Positions 28,000 through 36,796 of a stretch of 64,000 bases of DNA are shown here, one piece after another. Source of the DNA: Bacteroides fragilis (GTDB lineage: Bacteria > Bacteroidota > Bacteroidia > Bacteroidales > DTGW01); NCBI GenBank assembly GCA_945889005.1, contig CAMDBI010000003.1, positions 1 through 64,000 on the forward strand. The letters are read 5' to 3'. A program made the position numbers and the translations under genes. The notes under the pieces are model-generated. The model did not search any database and was not told where the DNA came from. It saw only the letters and a program-made list of their open reading frames with translations. Within the stretch, counting starts at the first letter, position 1. Every line of letters starts with the position of its first letter.

Positions 28000-28410
28000 C
28001 TAATTTAACTTGTGCTTTTTTACAAACTCACCCGAAAGTATTAAACGAATCTCTTCGGTAATTTCGTATATACCAATGGGTTTTATAATATAGTCGACTG
28101 CACCTAACTCAAATGCTTTTGCTTCGCTTTCAGAATCGACCTTAGCTGTTAATATTATTACAGGAATATCTTTTATTTCGGGATTTTCCTTAATTTTTCC
28201 TAGAACATCGAATCCATCGACGCCTGGCATCATCAAATCGAGAAGAATTATATTGGGTCTCTCTTTTTGAGCTAATTTTTTCAATGCAGTACGGCCACTA
28301 TCACAAACAATTACGTCGTAACCTTCCGATTCAAATATGCTTTCGTAAAGCAAGTTATTTGTTGAAGAATCGTCAACTAACATTATTTTTACTCGTTCAG
28401 AGCTTTTCAT
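28000..28410 (-). CDS. CheY-like single-domain response regulator
   Basis: This 136-residue protein is only a receiver domain. KIMLVDDSSTNNLLYESIF carries the acidic pocket (D13, D14), D58 in NIILLDLMMPGVDGFDVLG is the phosphorylation site, the switch Thr is in VIILTAKVDSESE, and the conserved Lys is in DYIIKPIGIYE. With no output domain it must act by binding partners. It follows two CheW-like genes and a SiaC-like gene on the same strand, but gaps of 86, 69 and 241 nt make a single transcript uncertain. Confidence 0.93.
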   Translation of the reverse strand: MKSSERVKIMLVDDSSTNNLLYESIFESEGYDVIVCDSGRTALKKLAQKERPNIILLDLMMPGVDGFDVLGKIKENPEIKDIPVIILTAKVDSESEAKAFELGAVDYIIKPIGIYEITEEIRLILSGEFVKKHKLN

Positions 28411-28496
28411 TTTTATGAATAATTGGTTTTTGTATGCAATTTATGATTTTTAATTGAAACAAACAATAAATTTAACTTGTTGTTATGAACGATTTA

Positions 28497-28979
28497 TTAC
28501 CAAGATAAAAATTGTTCATGTATAGTTTTCATTTTCTGTTTCATTTTATCTTTGTCAAATATTTGATCAAAATCAAGTAATACTATTTCATTTTTCTTAT
28601 TATAAATTTTAGCATAAGCTAAAGAAAATGGATTGTTTTCAGATACATTAGGATATGGATGTATTTCAAAATCTTCTACTTCTATAACTTCCGGAATATC
28701 GTCTATTTGAATACCTACTAAAGACTCAGTATTATTAATATTTCTTTCTAGAATTAATATAAATGAATCTTTTAGTTTGTTTAAGTTATTTTTTCCTAAA
28801 AAAAGAGAAATATTATAAATGGGAACATGTATACTGTTAAAATTTACTCCCATGCATGGAAGTAAATTTTGCGATATCTCAGTCGTAATAGTCGGATTTT
28901 CAATTAAATTAACGACCTTATCGAGTGCTATTGCAAATGACTGTTTACCTATATTCAATGTCAAATAACTATATGTCAT
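28497..28979 (-). CDS. CheW-like scaffold protein (1)
   Basis: This 160-residue protein is built as a CheW domain: an opening strand YLTLNIGKQSFAIALDKVVNLIENP, a central MGVNFNSIHVPIYNISLFLG corresponding to the GxxxLRGxxxPVxDL region of CheW, and LVGIQIDDIPEVIEVEDFEIHPYP near residue 100. The canonical LRG residues are not kept. CheW normally links chemoreceptors to the kinase CheA. No CheA or receptor gene is in the window. Confidence 0.75.
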   Translation of the reverse strand: MTYSYLTLNIGKQSFAIALDKVVNLIENPTITTEISQNLLPCMGVNFNSIHVPIYNISLFLGKNNLNKLKDSFILILERNINNTESLVGIQIDDIPEVIEVEDFEIHPYPNVSENNPFSLAYAKIYNKKNEIVLLDFDQIFDKDKMKQKMKTIHEQFLSW

Positions 28980-29048
28980 TGTATTGTCATTTATGCCTTA
29001 ATTCTTTTACTTAAAACGGTAAATTATTTTTCTTCTTGTTTTTTTAAC

Positions 29049-29534
29049 TTAATTTAATAAAGCCAAAGTAAATGAAAATGAACTTTCGATAGGCTCAAAT
29101 AGATATTGAATTTTATTTGGATTCAAGATTATTATTGGTTCATTGTCAATAATTGCAATGGCTTCACGAATGTCCTTAAAATTTTTACTTACTAAAGTCC
29201 TGTATGGATAAAATGAAAAGCTATCCATCACAAACATTCCATTAACCTCATTGACCATTAAACCATAATTTTGTTTTATTCCGTTCTTTTCTGAACTTAC
29301 TATAACTAAACTAGATTTTTTAGAAATTTCTTGGTTAATACCCAAGTAACTTCTAAGATCGACCATTTGGTAATTGTGTTTATTTGATTGAAAGTAATTG
29401 TGTTCGGATTGTTGTTGACCCGAATGATATACTTTTACCGGTTGAGGAACACTTGTAATATCAATTACCTGGCTGTATTTTACCGCAAATTTCTGACCAG
29501 AAATTCTAAAAACTAAGTATTTGGGAGTAAGCAT
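29049..29534 (-). CDS. CheW-like scaffold protein (2)
   Basis: This 161-residue protein shares the plan of its neighbour: KYLVFRISGQKFAVKYSQVIDITSVPQPV, then YQMVDLRSYLGI in place of the CheW PVxDLxxxLG core, and NYGLMVNEVNGMFVMDSFSFYPY. It is clearly diverged from the other copy, so this is not a recent duplication. A -7-type element TACATTTG lies at 29575-29582 on the minus strand. Confidence 0.75.
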   Translation of the reverse strand: MLTPKYLVFRISGQKFAVKYSQVIDITSVPQPVKVYHSGQQQSEHNYFQSNKHNYQMVDLRSYLGINQEISKKSSLVIVSSEKNGIKQNYGLMVNEVNGMFVMDSFSFYPYRTLVSKNFKDIREAIAIIDNEPIIILNPNKIQYLFEPIESSFSFTLALLN

Positions 29535-29574
29535 GGCGTTTGTGTATGATGTTAGACATTCAATATTTATATAT

Positions 29575-29582
29575 CAAATGTA
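29575..29582 (-). promoter_or_regulatory. -7 element upstream of CheW-like gene 2
   Basis: Read on the minus strand this is TACATTTG, a full match to TAnnTTTG, about 40 nt before the gene start. No TTTG is found at the expected -33 distance, so it is only a candidate. Confidence 0.35.
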
Positions 29583-29775
29583 TTTTTTCATTTGGAGTTT
29601 AACTAATTTTTCATCATGCTATATAGAAGTAAAACAGGTGATATTATATATATGAATATATGACAAAAATCAGTGCTTTGAGTGATTGGAATCACCAAGC
29701 TTATTCATAAGTGGTATGATGCAGGAAATTGAAAAAAAAATGGCTGTGTGCCTCGTATATCAGGCGATATAGGAA

Positions 29776-30150
29776 TTAAACTTCGAAATAGTTGAAATCA
29801 AAATTTAAAATAGACGAATAGTATTGACCGCGTTCAAGAATATCGTCGTCGCCAGTTTCGTAGTACCAATTAATAACTACTTGATTGAGTGGATTCAAGC
29901 GAAGGTTTGCCACTAATTTTATAACCTGTAAAAGCGATTTGGCTGAGCCACTATTGAAATATTCTAAAAAAACGTTTAATGTTGTATTTTTTGATGGATT
30001 AGCAGAATATTCACTAAGCCAATTGCAAAGAGGATCAAAAAACTTTCCGGCATCTTCGGGTATCGAACGCCCTTTAATACTAAGATCTCCATCTGTTTTA
30101 AAAGATATTTCTGGGGTGCGCTTACTTTCTTGTATAATCAAATGGTCCAT
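29776..30150 (-). CDS. SiaC-like regulatory phosphoprotein (DUF1987)
   Basis: This 124-residue protein matches the DUF1987/SiaC pattern: SKRTPEISFKTDGDLSIKGRSIPEDAGKFFDPLCNWL near the start, then NVFLEYFNSGSAKSLLQ (residues 59-75) and INWYYETGDDDILERGQYY. In Pseudomonas, SiaC is phosphorylated by SiaB, dephosphorylated by SiaA, and in the unphosphorylated form activates the diguanylate cyclase SiaD. Here S67 or S69 is the likely phosphosite by position (inferred). No SiaA, SiaB or SiaD gene is near; the neighbours are CheW- and CheY-like. Confidence 0.82.
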   Translation of the reverse strand: MDHLIIQESKRTPEISFKTDGDLSIKGRSIPEDAGKFFDPLCNWLSEYSANPSKNTTLNVFLEYFNSGSAKSLLQVIKLVANLRLNPLNQVVINWYYETGDDDILERGQYYSSILNFDFNYFEV

Positions 30151-30214
30151 TTAATTTAAATTTGCCTATAAAAATATATTTTTATTTTTAATTATAAAAT
30201 AAAAAAACAAATAA

Positions 30215-30763
30215 ATGCTGGAAATTAAAAAGTTAATGGATGCTATTGTGTTTGCATCTGATAAACACAGGTTTCAAAGAAGAAAAGGTTTTCTGAAAAT
30301 TCCATATATCAATCATCCATTGAAAGTTACTAAAGTTTTAACAGATTGTGGAGAAACCAATTTTGATTTGTTAATTGCTGCTGTATTGCACGATACGGTT
30401 GAAGATACTGACGCTTCGTTGCCCGAAATAACAGTATTGTTTGGAGAAACAGTTGCCAGGTTGGTCGAAGAGGTTACAGATAATATGTTGCTTCCACAAA
30501 AAGAAAGAAAGGAACTACAAGTGCAAAAAGCTCCTAAGCTTTCGGCCGATGCAAAAAAAATTAAAATTGCCGACAAGATTTGTAATATTAACGATTTGGT
30601 AAATTACCCGATTAATTGGTCAGAAGCTAGAAAAATTGAATATGTCGACTGGTCGGAAAGAGTATTCGAAGGCTTGAAAGGAGTGAATCTTGAACTCGAT
30701 TTGCTTTTTGTTGATACTATTGAAATGGCTAGGCAAAGATTGAAATACTTTTTGTTTATGTGA
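30215..30763 (+). CDS. MESH1-like HD-domain alarmone hydrolase
   Basis: This 182-residue protein is the HD hydrolase part of RelA/SpoT proteins alone: HRFQRRKGFLKIPYINHPLKV, LLIAAVLHDTVEDTDASLPEI with the HD pair, ARLVEEVTDN and AKKIKIADKICNINDL. These match small alarmone hydrolases that remove pyrophosphate from (p)ppGpp. The synthetase and TGS/ACT domains are absent, and the length fits a complete single-domain protein. It is divergent from the SiaC-like gene and convergent with the helicase, 22 nt apart. Substrate is inferred from the family. Confidence 0.85.
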   Translation: MLEIKKLMDAIVFASDKHRFQRRKGFLKIPYINHPLKVTKVLTDCGETNFDLLIAAVLHDTVEDTDASLPEITVLFGETVARLVEEVTDNMLLPQKERKELQVQKAPKLSADAKKIKIADKICNINDLVNYPINWSEARKIEYVDWSERVFEGLKGVNLELDLLFVDTIEMARQRLKYFLFM

Positions 30764-30771
30764 ACCGTGTT

Positions 30772-30785
30772 TAGACTTCGGTCTA
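30772..30785. other. UUCG-loop mini-hairpin between converging genes
   Basis: A 5-bp stem (TAGAC / GTCTA) closed by TTCG fills most of the 22-nt gap between two converging stop codons. It is short and lacks a T-tract, so a terminator role is uncertain. Confidence 0.3.
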
Positions 30786-32030
30786 CTACCTTCTTTTAAC
30801 AATTTTTTTCTGAGGATTAGTTTCTATTTGTCGGGGTCTCGAATGTCCGGCATTTCCTTTGTCTATAGTTTTCGAAACTTTCTCAGAAATGCCCATTGAC
30901 ATTTGAAATGGATGGTTTTCAATAACTATAATTTTTTTTGAAATAAGTTTCTCTATATCGCGCAAATATGCTTTTTCTTCGGTGTCACAAAACGAGAGGG
31001 CTGTTCCTTTTGCCCCTGCTCTTCCGGTACGGCCTATGCGGTGCACATAAGTTTCGGAAATGTTTGGTATGTCGAAATTGATTACATATTCCAGGTCATC
31101 GACATCGATACCACGAGCTGCAATGTCGGTAGCAACCAATACACGAGTGGTTTGGGTTTTAAAATTTGTTAAGGCTCTTTGTCGGGCATTCTGCGATTTG
31201 TTGCCATGTATGGCTTCTGCAATTATTTGATTGCGAGTCAATATTTTTACTACTTTGTCGGCTCCATGTTTTGTTCGGGTAAATACTAACGCAGTTTTTA
31301 TAGCCTGGTCTTTAAGAACTTCGATCAATAGACTGTATTTATTTTCTTTTTCGACAAAATAAACAAATTGCTGTATTATATCGACAGTCGAAGATACCGG
31401 CGTTACCGATACTTTTGCCGGATTGTTGAGGATTGTACTTGCCAGTTTTACAATTTCGGGAGGCATGGTTGCCGAGAAAAACAAGGATTGGCGCTTTTTG
31501 GGGAGAACTGCCAACATTTTCTTAACATCGTGAATGAAGCCCATATCGAGCATTCGGTCTGCTTCGTCGAGTACAAAAATTTCGACATCGCGAAGAGTTA
31601 GAAAACCTTGGCTCATGAGGTCGAGAAGCCTGCCCGGGGTTGCAATTAAAATGTCAACTCCAGTTTTTAAAATATTGGTTTGGGGGTTTTGGTTTACACC
31701 TCCAAAAATAACTGTATTGGTCAGCCCTGTATGACGGCCATAAGCGTTGAAACTCTCGCCAATTTGAATTGCCAATTCGCGTGTAGGAGTGACTATAAGA
31801 CTTCTGATTTTTCTTTTTTTGTCGAACGATTTGTTGACACTTAGCAGTTGCAATATTGGTATAGCAAAAGCTGCTGTTTTGCCAGTTCCTGTTTGTGCAC
31901 AACCCAGTAAGTCGTTGCCTTCTAATACTACTGGAATTGCTTGTGCCTGAATTGCCGTTGGAGTCGAATACCCTTCTTCTTCAACAGCTTTTAGAATAGG
32001 ATCAATAATATTTAATGAATGAAATTGCAT
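30786..32030 (-). CDS. DEAD-box ATP-dependent RNA helicase, RhlE-like
   Basis: This 414-residue protein has all core motifs: Q-motif [18 protein letters not shown], Walker [50 protein letters not shown], then [29 protein letters not shown] and [16 protein letters not shown] basic C-terminal tail (residues 385-414) probably binds RNA. The family remodels RNA in ribosome assembly, decay or cold adaptation. It is a single gene here. Confidence 0.94.
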   Translation of the reverse strand: MQFHSLNIIDPILKAVEEEGYSTPTAIQAQAIPVVLEGNDLLGCAQTGTGKTAAFAIPILQLLSVNKSFDKKRKIRSLIVTPTRELAIQIGESFNAYGRHTGLTNTVIFGGVNQNPQTNILKTGVDILIATPGRLLDLMSQGFLTLRDVEIFVLDEADRMLDMGFIHDVKKMLAVLPKKRQSLFFSATMPPEIVKLASTILNNPAKVSVTPVSSTVDIIQQFVYFVEKENKYSLLIEVLKDQAIKTALVFTRTKHGADKVVKILTRNQIIAEAIHGNKSQNARQRALTNFKTQTTRVLVATDIAARGIDVDDLEYVINFDIPNISETYVHRIGRTGRAGAKGTALSFCDTEEKAYLRDIEKLISKKIIVIENHPFQMSMGISEKVSKTIDKGNAGHSRPRQIETNPQKKIVKRR

Positions 32031-32074
32031 ATTTGAAATGTGTAAATTAATGTAAATGAGTTTTCAAGAATAAA

Positions 32075-32560
32075 TTATTTCTTGAAAGAATAATGTTTTT
32101 GCGAAAAGTAACTATAAATAACAACAAGTCCGGTAGTTAGTATTTTTGAAGGAGTTGGATATAAACCACAAACATCGACAAAAAGTTTTAGGAATATGTA
32201 ATTCAATACAATACAAACCGCAACAGTCACTCCGTACCTAAAAAGCTGAATGCGACCTTTTAAATCTGACTCACGAAAAGTAATGTATTTTGAGAGCATA
32301 AATCCGCTGGTAAAGGTAATCGGAAAAATGATAAAAAATGCGGCAATATGAGGCGATATTGAAAGTATTTCTAAATCAAGTATTTTTTTATCAAGGATAT
32401 AATTGTAACAGACAAAATATAGAACAATATCTAACGCTGTGTTGAAGCCTCCACAAAATGCATATCGAAAGGTATCGAGGTTTATATAACGAGCAAATGG
32501 TTTGTAAAACCAATCGATAATTTGTAAAATTATATTTCTGATTCGTCGTAATGTATTCAA
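32075..32560 (-). CDS. GtrA-family membrane protein
   Basis: This 161-residue protein has four hydrophobic helices and the GtrA plan: FRYAFCGGFNTALDIVLYF, then ISPHIAAFFIIFPITFTSGFMLSKYITF, QLFRYGVTVAVCIVLNYIFLKLFV and ILTTGLVVIYSYFSQKHYSF. The family is thought to help move lipid-linked sugars across the membrane. No ATG precedes the conserved part; the frame allows only TTG at 32560 before a stop at 32594, so the start is uncertain. Confidence 0.8.
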   Translation of the reverse strand: MNTLRRIRNIILQIIDWFYKPFARYINLDTFRYAFCGGFNTALDIVLYFVCYNYILDKKILDLEILSISPHIAAFFIIFPITFTSGFMLSKYITFRESDLKGRIQLFRYGVTVAVCIVLNYIFLKLFVDVCGLYPTPSKILTTGLVVIYSYFSQKHYSFKK

Positions 32561-32641
32561 AACTGTATTCTGAAAAAATGAGCAGCAAAGAAATTACTTT
32601 TTTTTAATTACACCAATTATTTTCAATTAAAATCACAACTT

Positions 32642-32677
32642 AAAAAGCCCTGCCGAATTTCTTCAGCAGGGCTTTTT
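32642..32677 (-). terminator. Intrinsic terminator downstream of ppdK
   Basis: A perfect stem of about 12 bp (AAAAAGCCCTGC and its complement) with a 12-nt loop has A-runs on one side and T-runs on the other, so it can work in both directions. It lies about 100 nt after the ppdK stop on the minus strand. The only nearby gene on the other side also reads minus and starts at 32560, so it serves ppdK. Confidence 0.85.
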
Positions 32678-32699
32678 TTATATAAAAACATCAACTCCA

Positions 32700-32743
32700 A
32701 ATCGGTCCCAAATCGGTCCCAAATCGGTCCCAAATCGGTCCCT
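32700..32743. repeat. 11-nt tandem repeat, four units, in the ppdK 3' region
   Basis: Four units of AATCGGTCCCA run without a break (the last ends in T). In the ppdK transcript this reads as repeats of GGGACCGATTT. Next to it, 32744-32772 carries a degenerate GAGCGGAGTCGAAGGGG motif and a second GAGTCGAAGGGG. The repeat block starts 5 nt after the ppdK stop and lies before the terminator. Confidence 0.92.
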
Positions 32744-32777
32744 GAGCGGAGTCGAAGGGGAGTCGAAGGGGGCGAAA

Positions 32778-35504
32778 CTATTTACCAGCTTTAATTGCAG
32801 CTTGTGCAGCAGCTAAGCGAGCAATAGGTACACGGAATGGTGAGCAGCTCACGTAAGTCAAACCTGCTTTGAAGCAGAATTCAACAGATGCAGGATCGCC
32901 ACCTTGTTCGCCGCAGATACCTACTTTAAGGTCTTTACGAACTGCGCGTCCTTTTTCAACAGACATGTTTATAAGCTGTCCTACACCATCTTGATCTATA
33001 GTTTGGAAAGGGTCAGCTGCCAACATTTTGTTGTCGAGGTAATCGTGCAAGAAACCACCGATATCGTCGCGGCTGAAACCAAATGTCATCTGAGTAAGGT
33101 CATTGGTTCCGAAAGAGAAGAACTCTGCACTCTTAGCCATACGGTCGGCCAATAAACATGCACGGGGAATCTCGATCATTGTACCATATTTGTAATCGAT
33201 TTTGCTAATACCAAATTTTGTAAGGGTTTCGGTATATACACGATCAACTATTTTTTTGGTAAAATCCAACTCAGATACATCGCAGGTTACAGGAACCATA
33301 ATTTCTACGTGTGGATCTTTTCCTTCTTTTGTTAATTCTGCAGATGCTTCGAAAATAGCACGAATTTGCATTTCAGAAACTTCTGGGTAAGTAACTCCCA
33401 AACGAACACCACGGTGACCCATCATTGGGTTGCTTTCGTGAAGAGCTTCGCCACGTTTCTTGATAGCTTCGGCAGTAATACCCAATGCTTTTGCCAATTC
33501 GGCTTGTTTTTCGGCACTAACAGGAACAAACTCGTGAAGTGGTGGGTCAAGTAAACGGAAAGTAACAGGCAGACCGTCCATAGCAAGTACAGTAGCTTTG
33601 ATATCTTTCTTAACATAATTAAACAACTCGTTCAATGCGGCTTTGCGTTCGTCAACACCATTGCTCAAAATCATTTTGCGAAGCAAGAATAATGGTTGGT
33701 CGCTTCCTTCGCCATAGAACATGTGCTCAGTACGGAAAAGACCGATACCTTCGGCACCATATTCGCGAGCTATTTTAGCATCGGCAGGAGTATCTGCATT
33801 TGTGCGAACTCCCATGGTACGGAATTTGTCAACCATTTTCATGAATGTTTGGAAACGTGGATTTTCAGAAGCATCCATCAATTTCAATGCGCCAAGGTAA
33901 ACATTACCTTTAGTTCCGTTCATTGTAACTAAATCGCCTTCTTTCAATACAACGTCTGTTCCAGCTACTTTACAAGTTTTAGCAGCTACATTTACATGTA
34001 AACTACCAGCACCAACGATACAGCATTTGCCCCAACCACGCGCAACAAGAGCAGCGTGTGAAGTCATACCTCCACGAGCGGTCAAAATACCTTCGGCAGC
34101 ACGCATACCTTCAACGTCTTCTGGGTTGGTTTCCTCGCGAAGAAGAATTACTTTTTCGCCCTTTCGGTTCCAAGCAACAGCATCTTCGGCTGTAAATACT
34201 ATTTTACCAACAGCAGCACCTGGACCGGCAGGTAAACCTTTTGTCAATACCGACACTTTCTTTTCTTCGGCTGGGTCGCAGATAGGGTGCAACAACTCGT
34301 CTAATTGAGCTGGTTCAACGCGCATTGCCGCTTTCTTTTCGTCGATAAGACCCTCGGCAAGCATATCCATAGCCATGTTCAATGCTGCTGTTCCGGTACG
34401 TTTACCAGCACGGCATTGTAGCATATATAATTTACCTTCTTGAATGGTGAATTCGATGTCGAGCATGTCTTTGTATGCTTTCTCTAGGTTCAAACGAATG
34501 GTATCCAGTTCTTTGTATAGAGTAGGATAACCTTCTTCCATACTGTGAAGGTGTTTGTTTTGTTCGTTCTTAGTATCGTCGTTCAATGGGCTAGGAGTGC
34601 GGATACCAGCCACAACGTCTTCACCTTGTGCGTTTACTAACCATTCGCCGTAGAATTTATTTTCGCCAGTTGCAGGGTTACGAGTAAAAGCAACACCTGT
34701 AGCAGAGCTGTCGCCCATGTTGCCGAATACCATTGCTTGTACATTCACTGCTGTACCCCATTCGTCCGGAATACCTTCGATACGACGGTATGAAATTGCT
34801 TTTTTACCGTTCCAGCTTTTGAATACGGCTTTGATACCGCCAATTACTTGTTCTTTAGCATCGTCTGGAAATTCGGTTCCAAGTACTTCTTTTACTTTTT
34901 TCTTGAAATTTTCGGCTAAGGTTTTTAATTCTTCTGCTGTAATATCAGTATCAGATTTGTAACCTTTGCTATGTTTGAATTCGTCGAGCATTTCGTCTAA
35001 TTGCTTGCGGATACCTTTGCCATCTTTTGGTTCGATACCTTCGGCTTTTTCCATAACCACATCGGCGTACATCATAATCAAACGACGGTACGAATCCCAT
35101 ACGAAACGTGGGTTATTGGTTTTTTTGATGAATCCAGGAATGGTAGCAGTACATAAGCCAACGTTCAATACAGTATCCATCATACCAGGCATAGAAGCAC
35201 GAGCTCCCGAACGACACGAAACAAGAAGTGCATTTTCTGGGTCGCCATATTTCATACCCATAGTATCTTCTACTTTTTTCATGTTTTCCCAAACTTCTTC
35301 GTAAAGTTCTTTTGGTAGTTCGCAGTTGTTTGCATAGTATTCTGTACAAACTTCTGTTGTAACAGTGAAACCTGCAGGAACAGGTAATCCTAAAAGACAC
35401 ATTTCGGCAAGGTTTGCACCTTTTCCTCCTAGCAGGTTTTTCATATCTGCTTTTCCATCAGCGTTTTTTGCGCCAAAGAAATAAACTCGTTTTACTTTTG
35501 ACAT
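32778..35504 (-). CDS. ppdK: Pyruvate, phosphate dikinase
   Basis: This 908-residue enzyme interconverts pyruvate + ATP + Pi with PEP + AMP + PPi. The N-terminal nucleotide-binding domain includes LLGGKGANLAEMCLLGLPVPAGFT and SCRSGARASMPGMMDTVLN. The swivel domain has GGMTSHAALVARGWGKCCIVG with the phosphohistidine at residue 483. The PEP/pyruvate barrel has EGIGLFRTEHMF, MIEIPRACLLAD, SFGTNDLTQMTFGFSRDD and CGEQGGDPASVEF. Length is standard. Pyruvate kinase lies 1.4 kb away on the other strand. A -7-type element is at 35577-35584. Confidence 0.97.
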   Translation of the reverse strand: MSKVKRVYFFGAKNADGKADMKNLLGGKGANLAEMCLLGLPVPAGFTVTTEVCTEYYANNCELPKELYEEVWENMKKVEDTMGMKYGDPENALLVSCRSGARASMPGMMDTVLNVGLCTATIPGFIKKTNNPRFVWDSYRRLIMMYADVVMEKAEGIEPKDGKGIRKQLDEMLDEFKHSKGYKSDTDITAEELKTLAENFKKKVKEVLGTEFPDDAKEQVIGGIKAVFKSWNGKKAISYRRIEGIPDEWGTAVNVQAMVFGNMGDSSATGVAFTRNPATGENKFYGEWLVNAQGEDVVAGIRTPSPLNDDTKNEQNKHLHSMEEGYPTLYKELDTIRLNLEKAYKDMLDIEFTIQEGKLYMLQCRAGKRTGTAALNMAMDMLAEGLIDEKKAAMRVEPAQLDELLHPICDPAEEKKVSVLTKGLPAGPGAAVGKIVFTAEDAVAWNRKGEKVILLREETNPEDVEGMRAAEGILTARGGMTSHAALVARGWGKCCIVGAGSLHVNVAAKTCKVAGTDVVLKEGDLVTMNGTKGNVYLGALKLMDASENPRFQTFMKMVDKFRTMGVRTNADTPADAKIAREYGAEGIGLFRTEHMFYGEGSDQPLFLLRKMILSNGVDERKAALNELFNYVKKDIKATVLAMDGLPVTFRLLDPPLHEFVPVSAEKQAELAKALGITAEAIKKRGEALHESNPMMGHRGVRLGVTYPEVSEMQIRAIFEASAELTKEGKDPHVEIMVPVTCDVSELDFTKKIVDRVYTETLTKFGISKIDYKYGTMIEIPRACLLADRMAKSAEFFSFGTNDLTQMTFGFSRDDIGGFLHDYLDNKMLAADPFQTIDQDGVGQLINMSVEKGRAVRKDLKVGICGEQGGDPASVEFCFKAGLTYVSCSPFRVPIARLAAAQAAIKAGK

Positions 35505-35576
35505 TTTTTAAATAGAGATTTTAGTTAATATAATGATTTTTAGTATCTTGTATATTTTGTTGCGAAAAACAAAATG

Positions 35577-35584
35577 CAAAATTA
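35577..35584 (-). promoter_or_regulatory. -7 element upstream of ppdK
   Basis: On the minus strand this reads TAATTTTG, a full match to TAnnTTTG, about 73 nt before the ppdK start. Only a weak TTTA at 35606-35609 (21 nt away) stands in for the -33 element. Confidence 0.4.
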
Positions 35585-35684
35585 CATAAAATAGTCGTTG
35601 ATAAGTAAATACTTTGATTAAAAATTTTTGATTTCGGAATCCAATTATTTTTGAAATTGTAATATTGCAGAATATATAACTATT

Positions 35685-35856
35685 GGGCTTCTCTAAAAAC
35701 TCGATTTTTTGAGGCGAGCGAGTTTTTAAAAACCGGAGTTTTCTACTGTAAATGTGTTACACTGAGCGAATGTCGAAGTGAGGATTTTAAAAATGAAGCT
35801 CAACGAAGAACGCCGAAGGGTTCAGCGTTGCTAAAAAGTAGTTTTTCGAGATGCCC
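35685..35856. mobile_element. MITE-like palindromic element, 172 bp
   Basis: Terminal inverted repeats GGGCTTCTCTAAAAACT (35685-35701) and AGTTTTTCGAGATGCCC (35840-35856) match at 15 of 17 positions. Inside are a local hairpin (ACTCG / CGAGT) and a CACTGAGCG-ATGTCGAAGTG motif of a type I recall between genes of Bacteroidota. No reading frame is present. It occupies the ppdK / recombinase spacer. No convincing target duplication is visible. A non-autonomous element or a structured intergenic repeat both fit. Confidence 0.55.
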
Positions 35857-35871
35857 TAAATAAAGAATTGT

Positions 35872-36780
35872 TTATTTCCTACTCCTAGGGTGAAATCTCA
35901 ATATTGCGTCTCTCAAATATTCCTGATCTAAATGCGTATATATTTCGGTAGTAATAATAGATTCGTGGCCTAGCATTTCTTGAACAGCCCTCAGATCGGC
36001 TCCTCCTTCGACCAGGTGCGTGGCAAACGAGTGCCTAAAAGTATGTGGACTTATGTTTTTTTGCAAACCAATAGCTTCTGCCAATTGTTTTACAATCGTG
36101 AAAATCATAACTCGGGTCAATTGTTTTCCACGTCGATTGAGAAATAATATATCATCATTTTTTTTATCAACCAGATTGAGTATTGAATGGCGATCGGGCA
36201 TGTATTGGTTTATTTCGCGAATGGCTTTCGGGCTTATAGGTACAAGTCGCTCTTTGTTGCCTTTTCCGGTAACTCTAATAAAACTCAAATCGAAATAACA
36301 ATGCGATATTCGAAGGTTGATTAGTTCAGAAACTCGCAAGCCGCAGCTATAAAGAGTTTCTATAATTGCTTTATTGCGTTGTCCTTCGGGTTTACTCAAA
36401 TCTATGGCTGCCAATAATTGGTCAATTTCGTCGATAGAAAGAAAAATTGGTAGCTTTTGTCCAATTTTGGGCATTTCGAGTAGTTTAGAGGGGTCATTAT
36501 CGATTTTGTTTTCCATTAATAGATATTTGAAAAAGCCCCTAATACCCGATACTACACGCGCCTGACTTCGGGCACTCATTCCCAGATCATTGACCCACAA
36601 AACAAATTTTTTCAGATCATCAATATTTATTTGTTGTGGTGTTTTTTTTAGTTGAAACGATTCGGCAAATTGGTGCAATTTATTCACATCGTCGATATAA
36701 GCATCAATAGAGTTTGTGCTGTAAGAACGCTCGATAAGAAGGTATTGCTTATATTGAATAAGCTCATTTTCCCAATTCAT
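35872..36780 (-). CDS. xerD: Tyrosine recombinase, XerD-like
   Basis: This 302-residue protein has an N-terminal SAM-like core-binding domain (LIQYKQYLLIERSYSTNSIDAYIDDVNKL) and a C-terminal catalytic domain with IETLYSCGLRVSELINLR (first Arg), TGKGNKERLVPI (Lys), SPHTFRHSFATHLVEGGADL (His-x-x-Arg), MLGHESIITTEIYTHLD (His and Tyr nucleophile). These fit the chromosome-dimer recombinases XerC/XerD. The D assignment follows general similarity and is less sure. It is divergent from pyk. Confidence 0.9.
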   Translation of the reverse strand: MNWENELIQYKQYLLIERSYSTNSIDAYIDDVNKLHQFAESFQLKKTPQQINIDDLKKFVLWVNDLGMSARSQARVVSGIRGFFKYLLMENKIDNDPSKLLEMPKIGQKLPIFLSIDEIDQLLAAIDLSKPEGQRNKAIIETLYSCGLRVSELINLRISHCYFDLSFIRVTGKGNKERLVPISPKAIREINQYMPDRHSILNLVDKKNDDILFLNRRGKQLTRVMIFTIVKQLAEAIGLQKNISPHTFRHSFATHLVEGGADLRAVQEMLGHESIITTEIYTHLDQEYLRDAILRFHPRSRK

Positions 36781-36796
36781 TTTTAATTATTTCTTA

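Noticed and set aside
34027-35304. Series of plus-strand frames opposite ppdK
   Set aside because: They mirror the codon pattern of ppdK, and the ppdK frame carries complete catalytic motifs.
35685-36780. Integron or phage integration module
   Set aside because: The recombinase has XerC/D features and standard neighbours, and no attachment sites, cassettes or phage genes are seen. The nearby palindromic block has no link to it beyond position.
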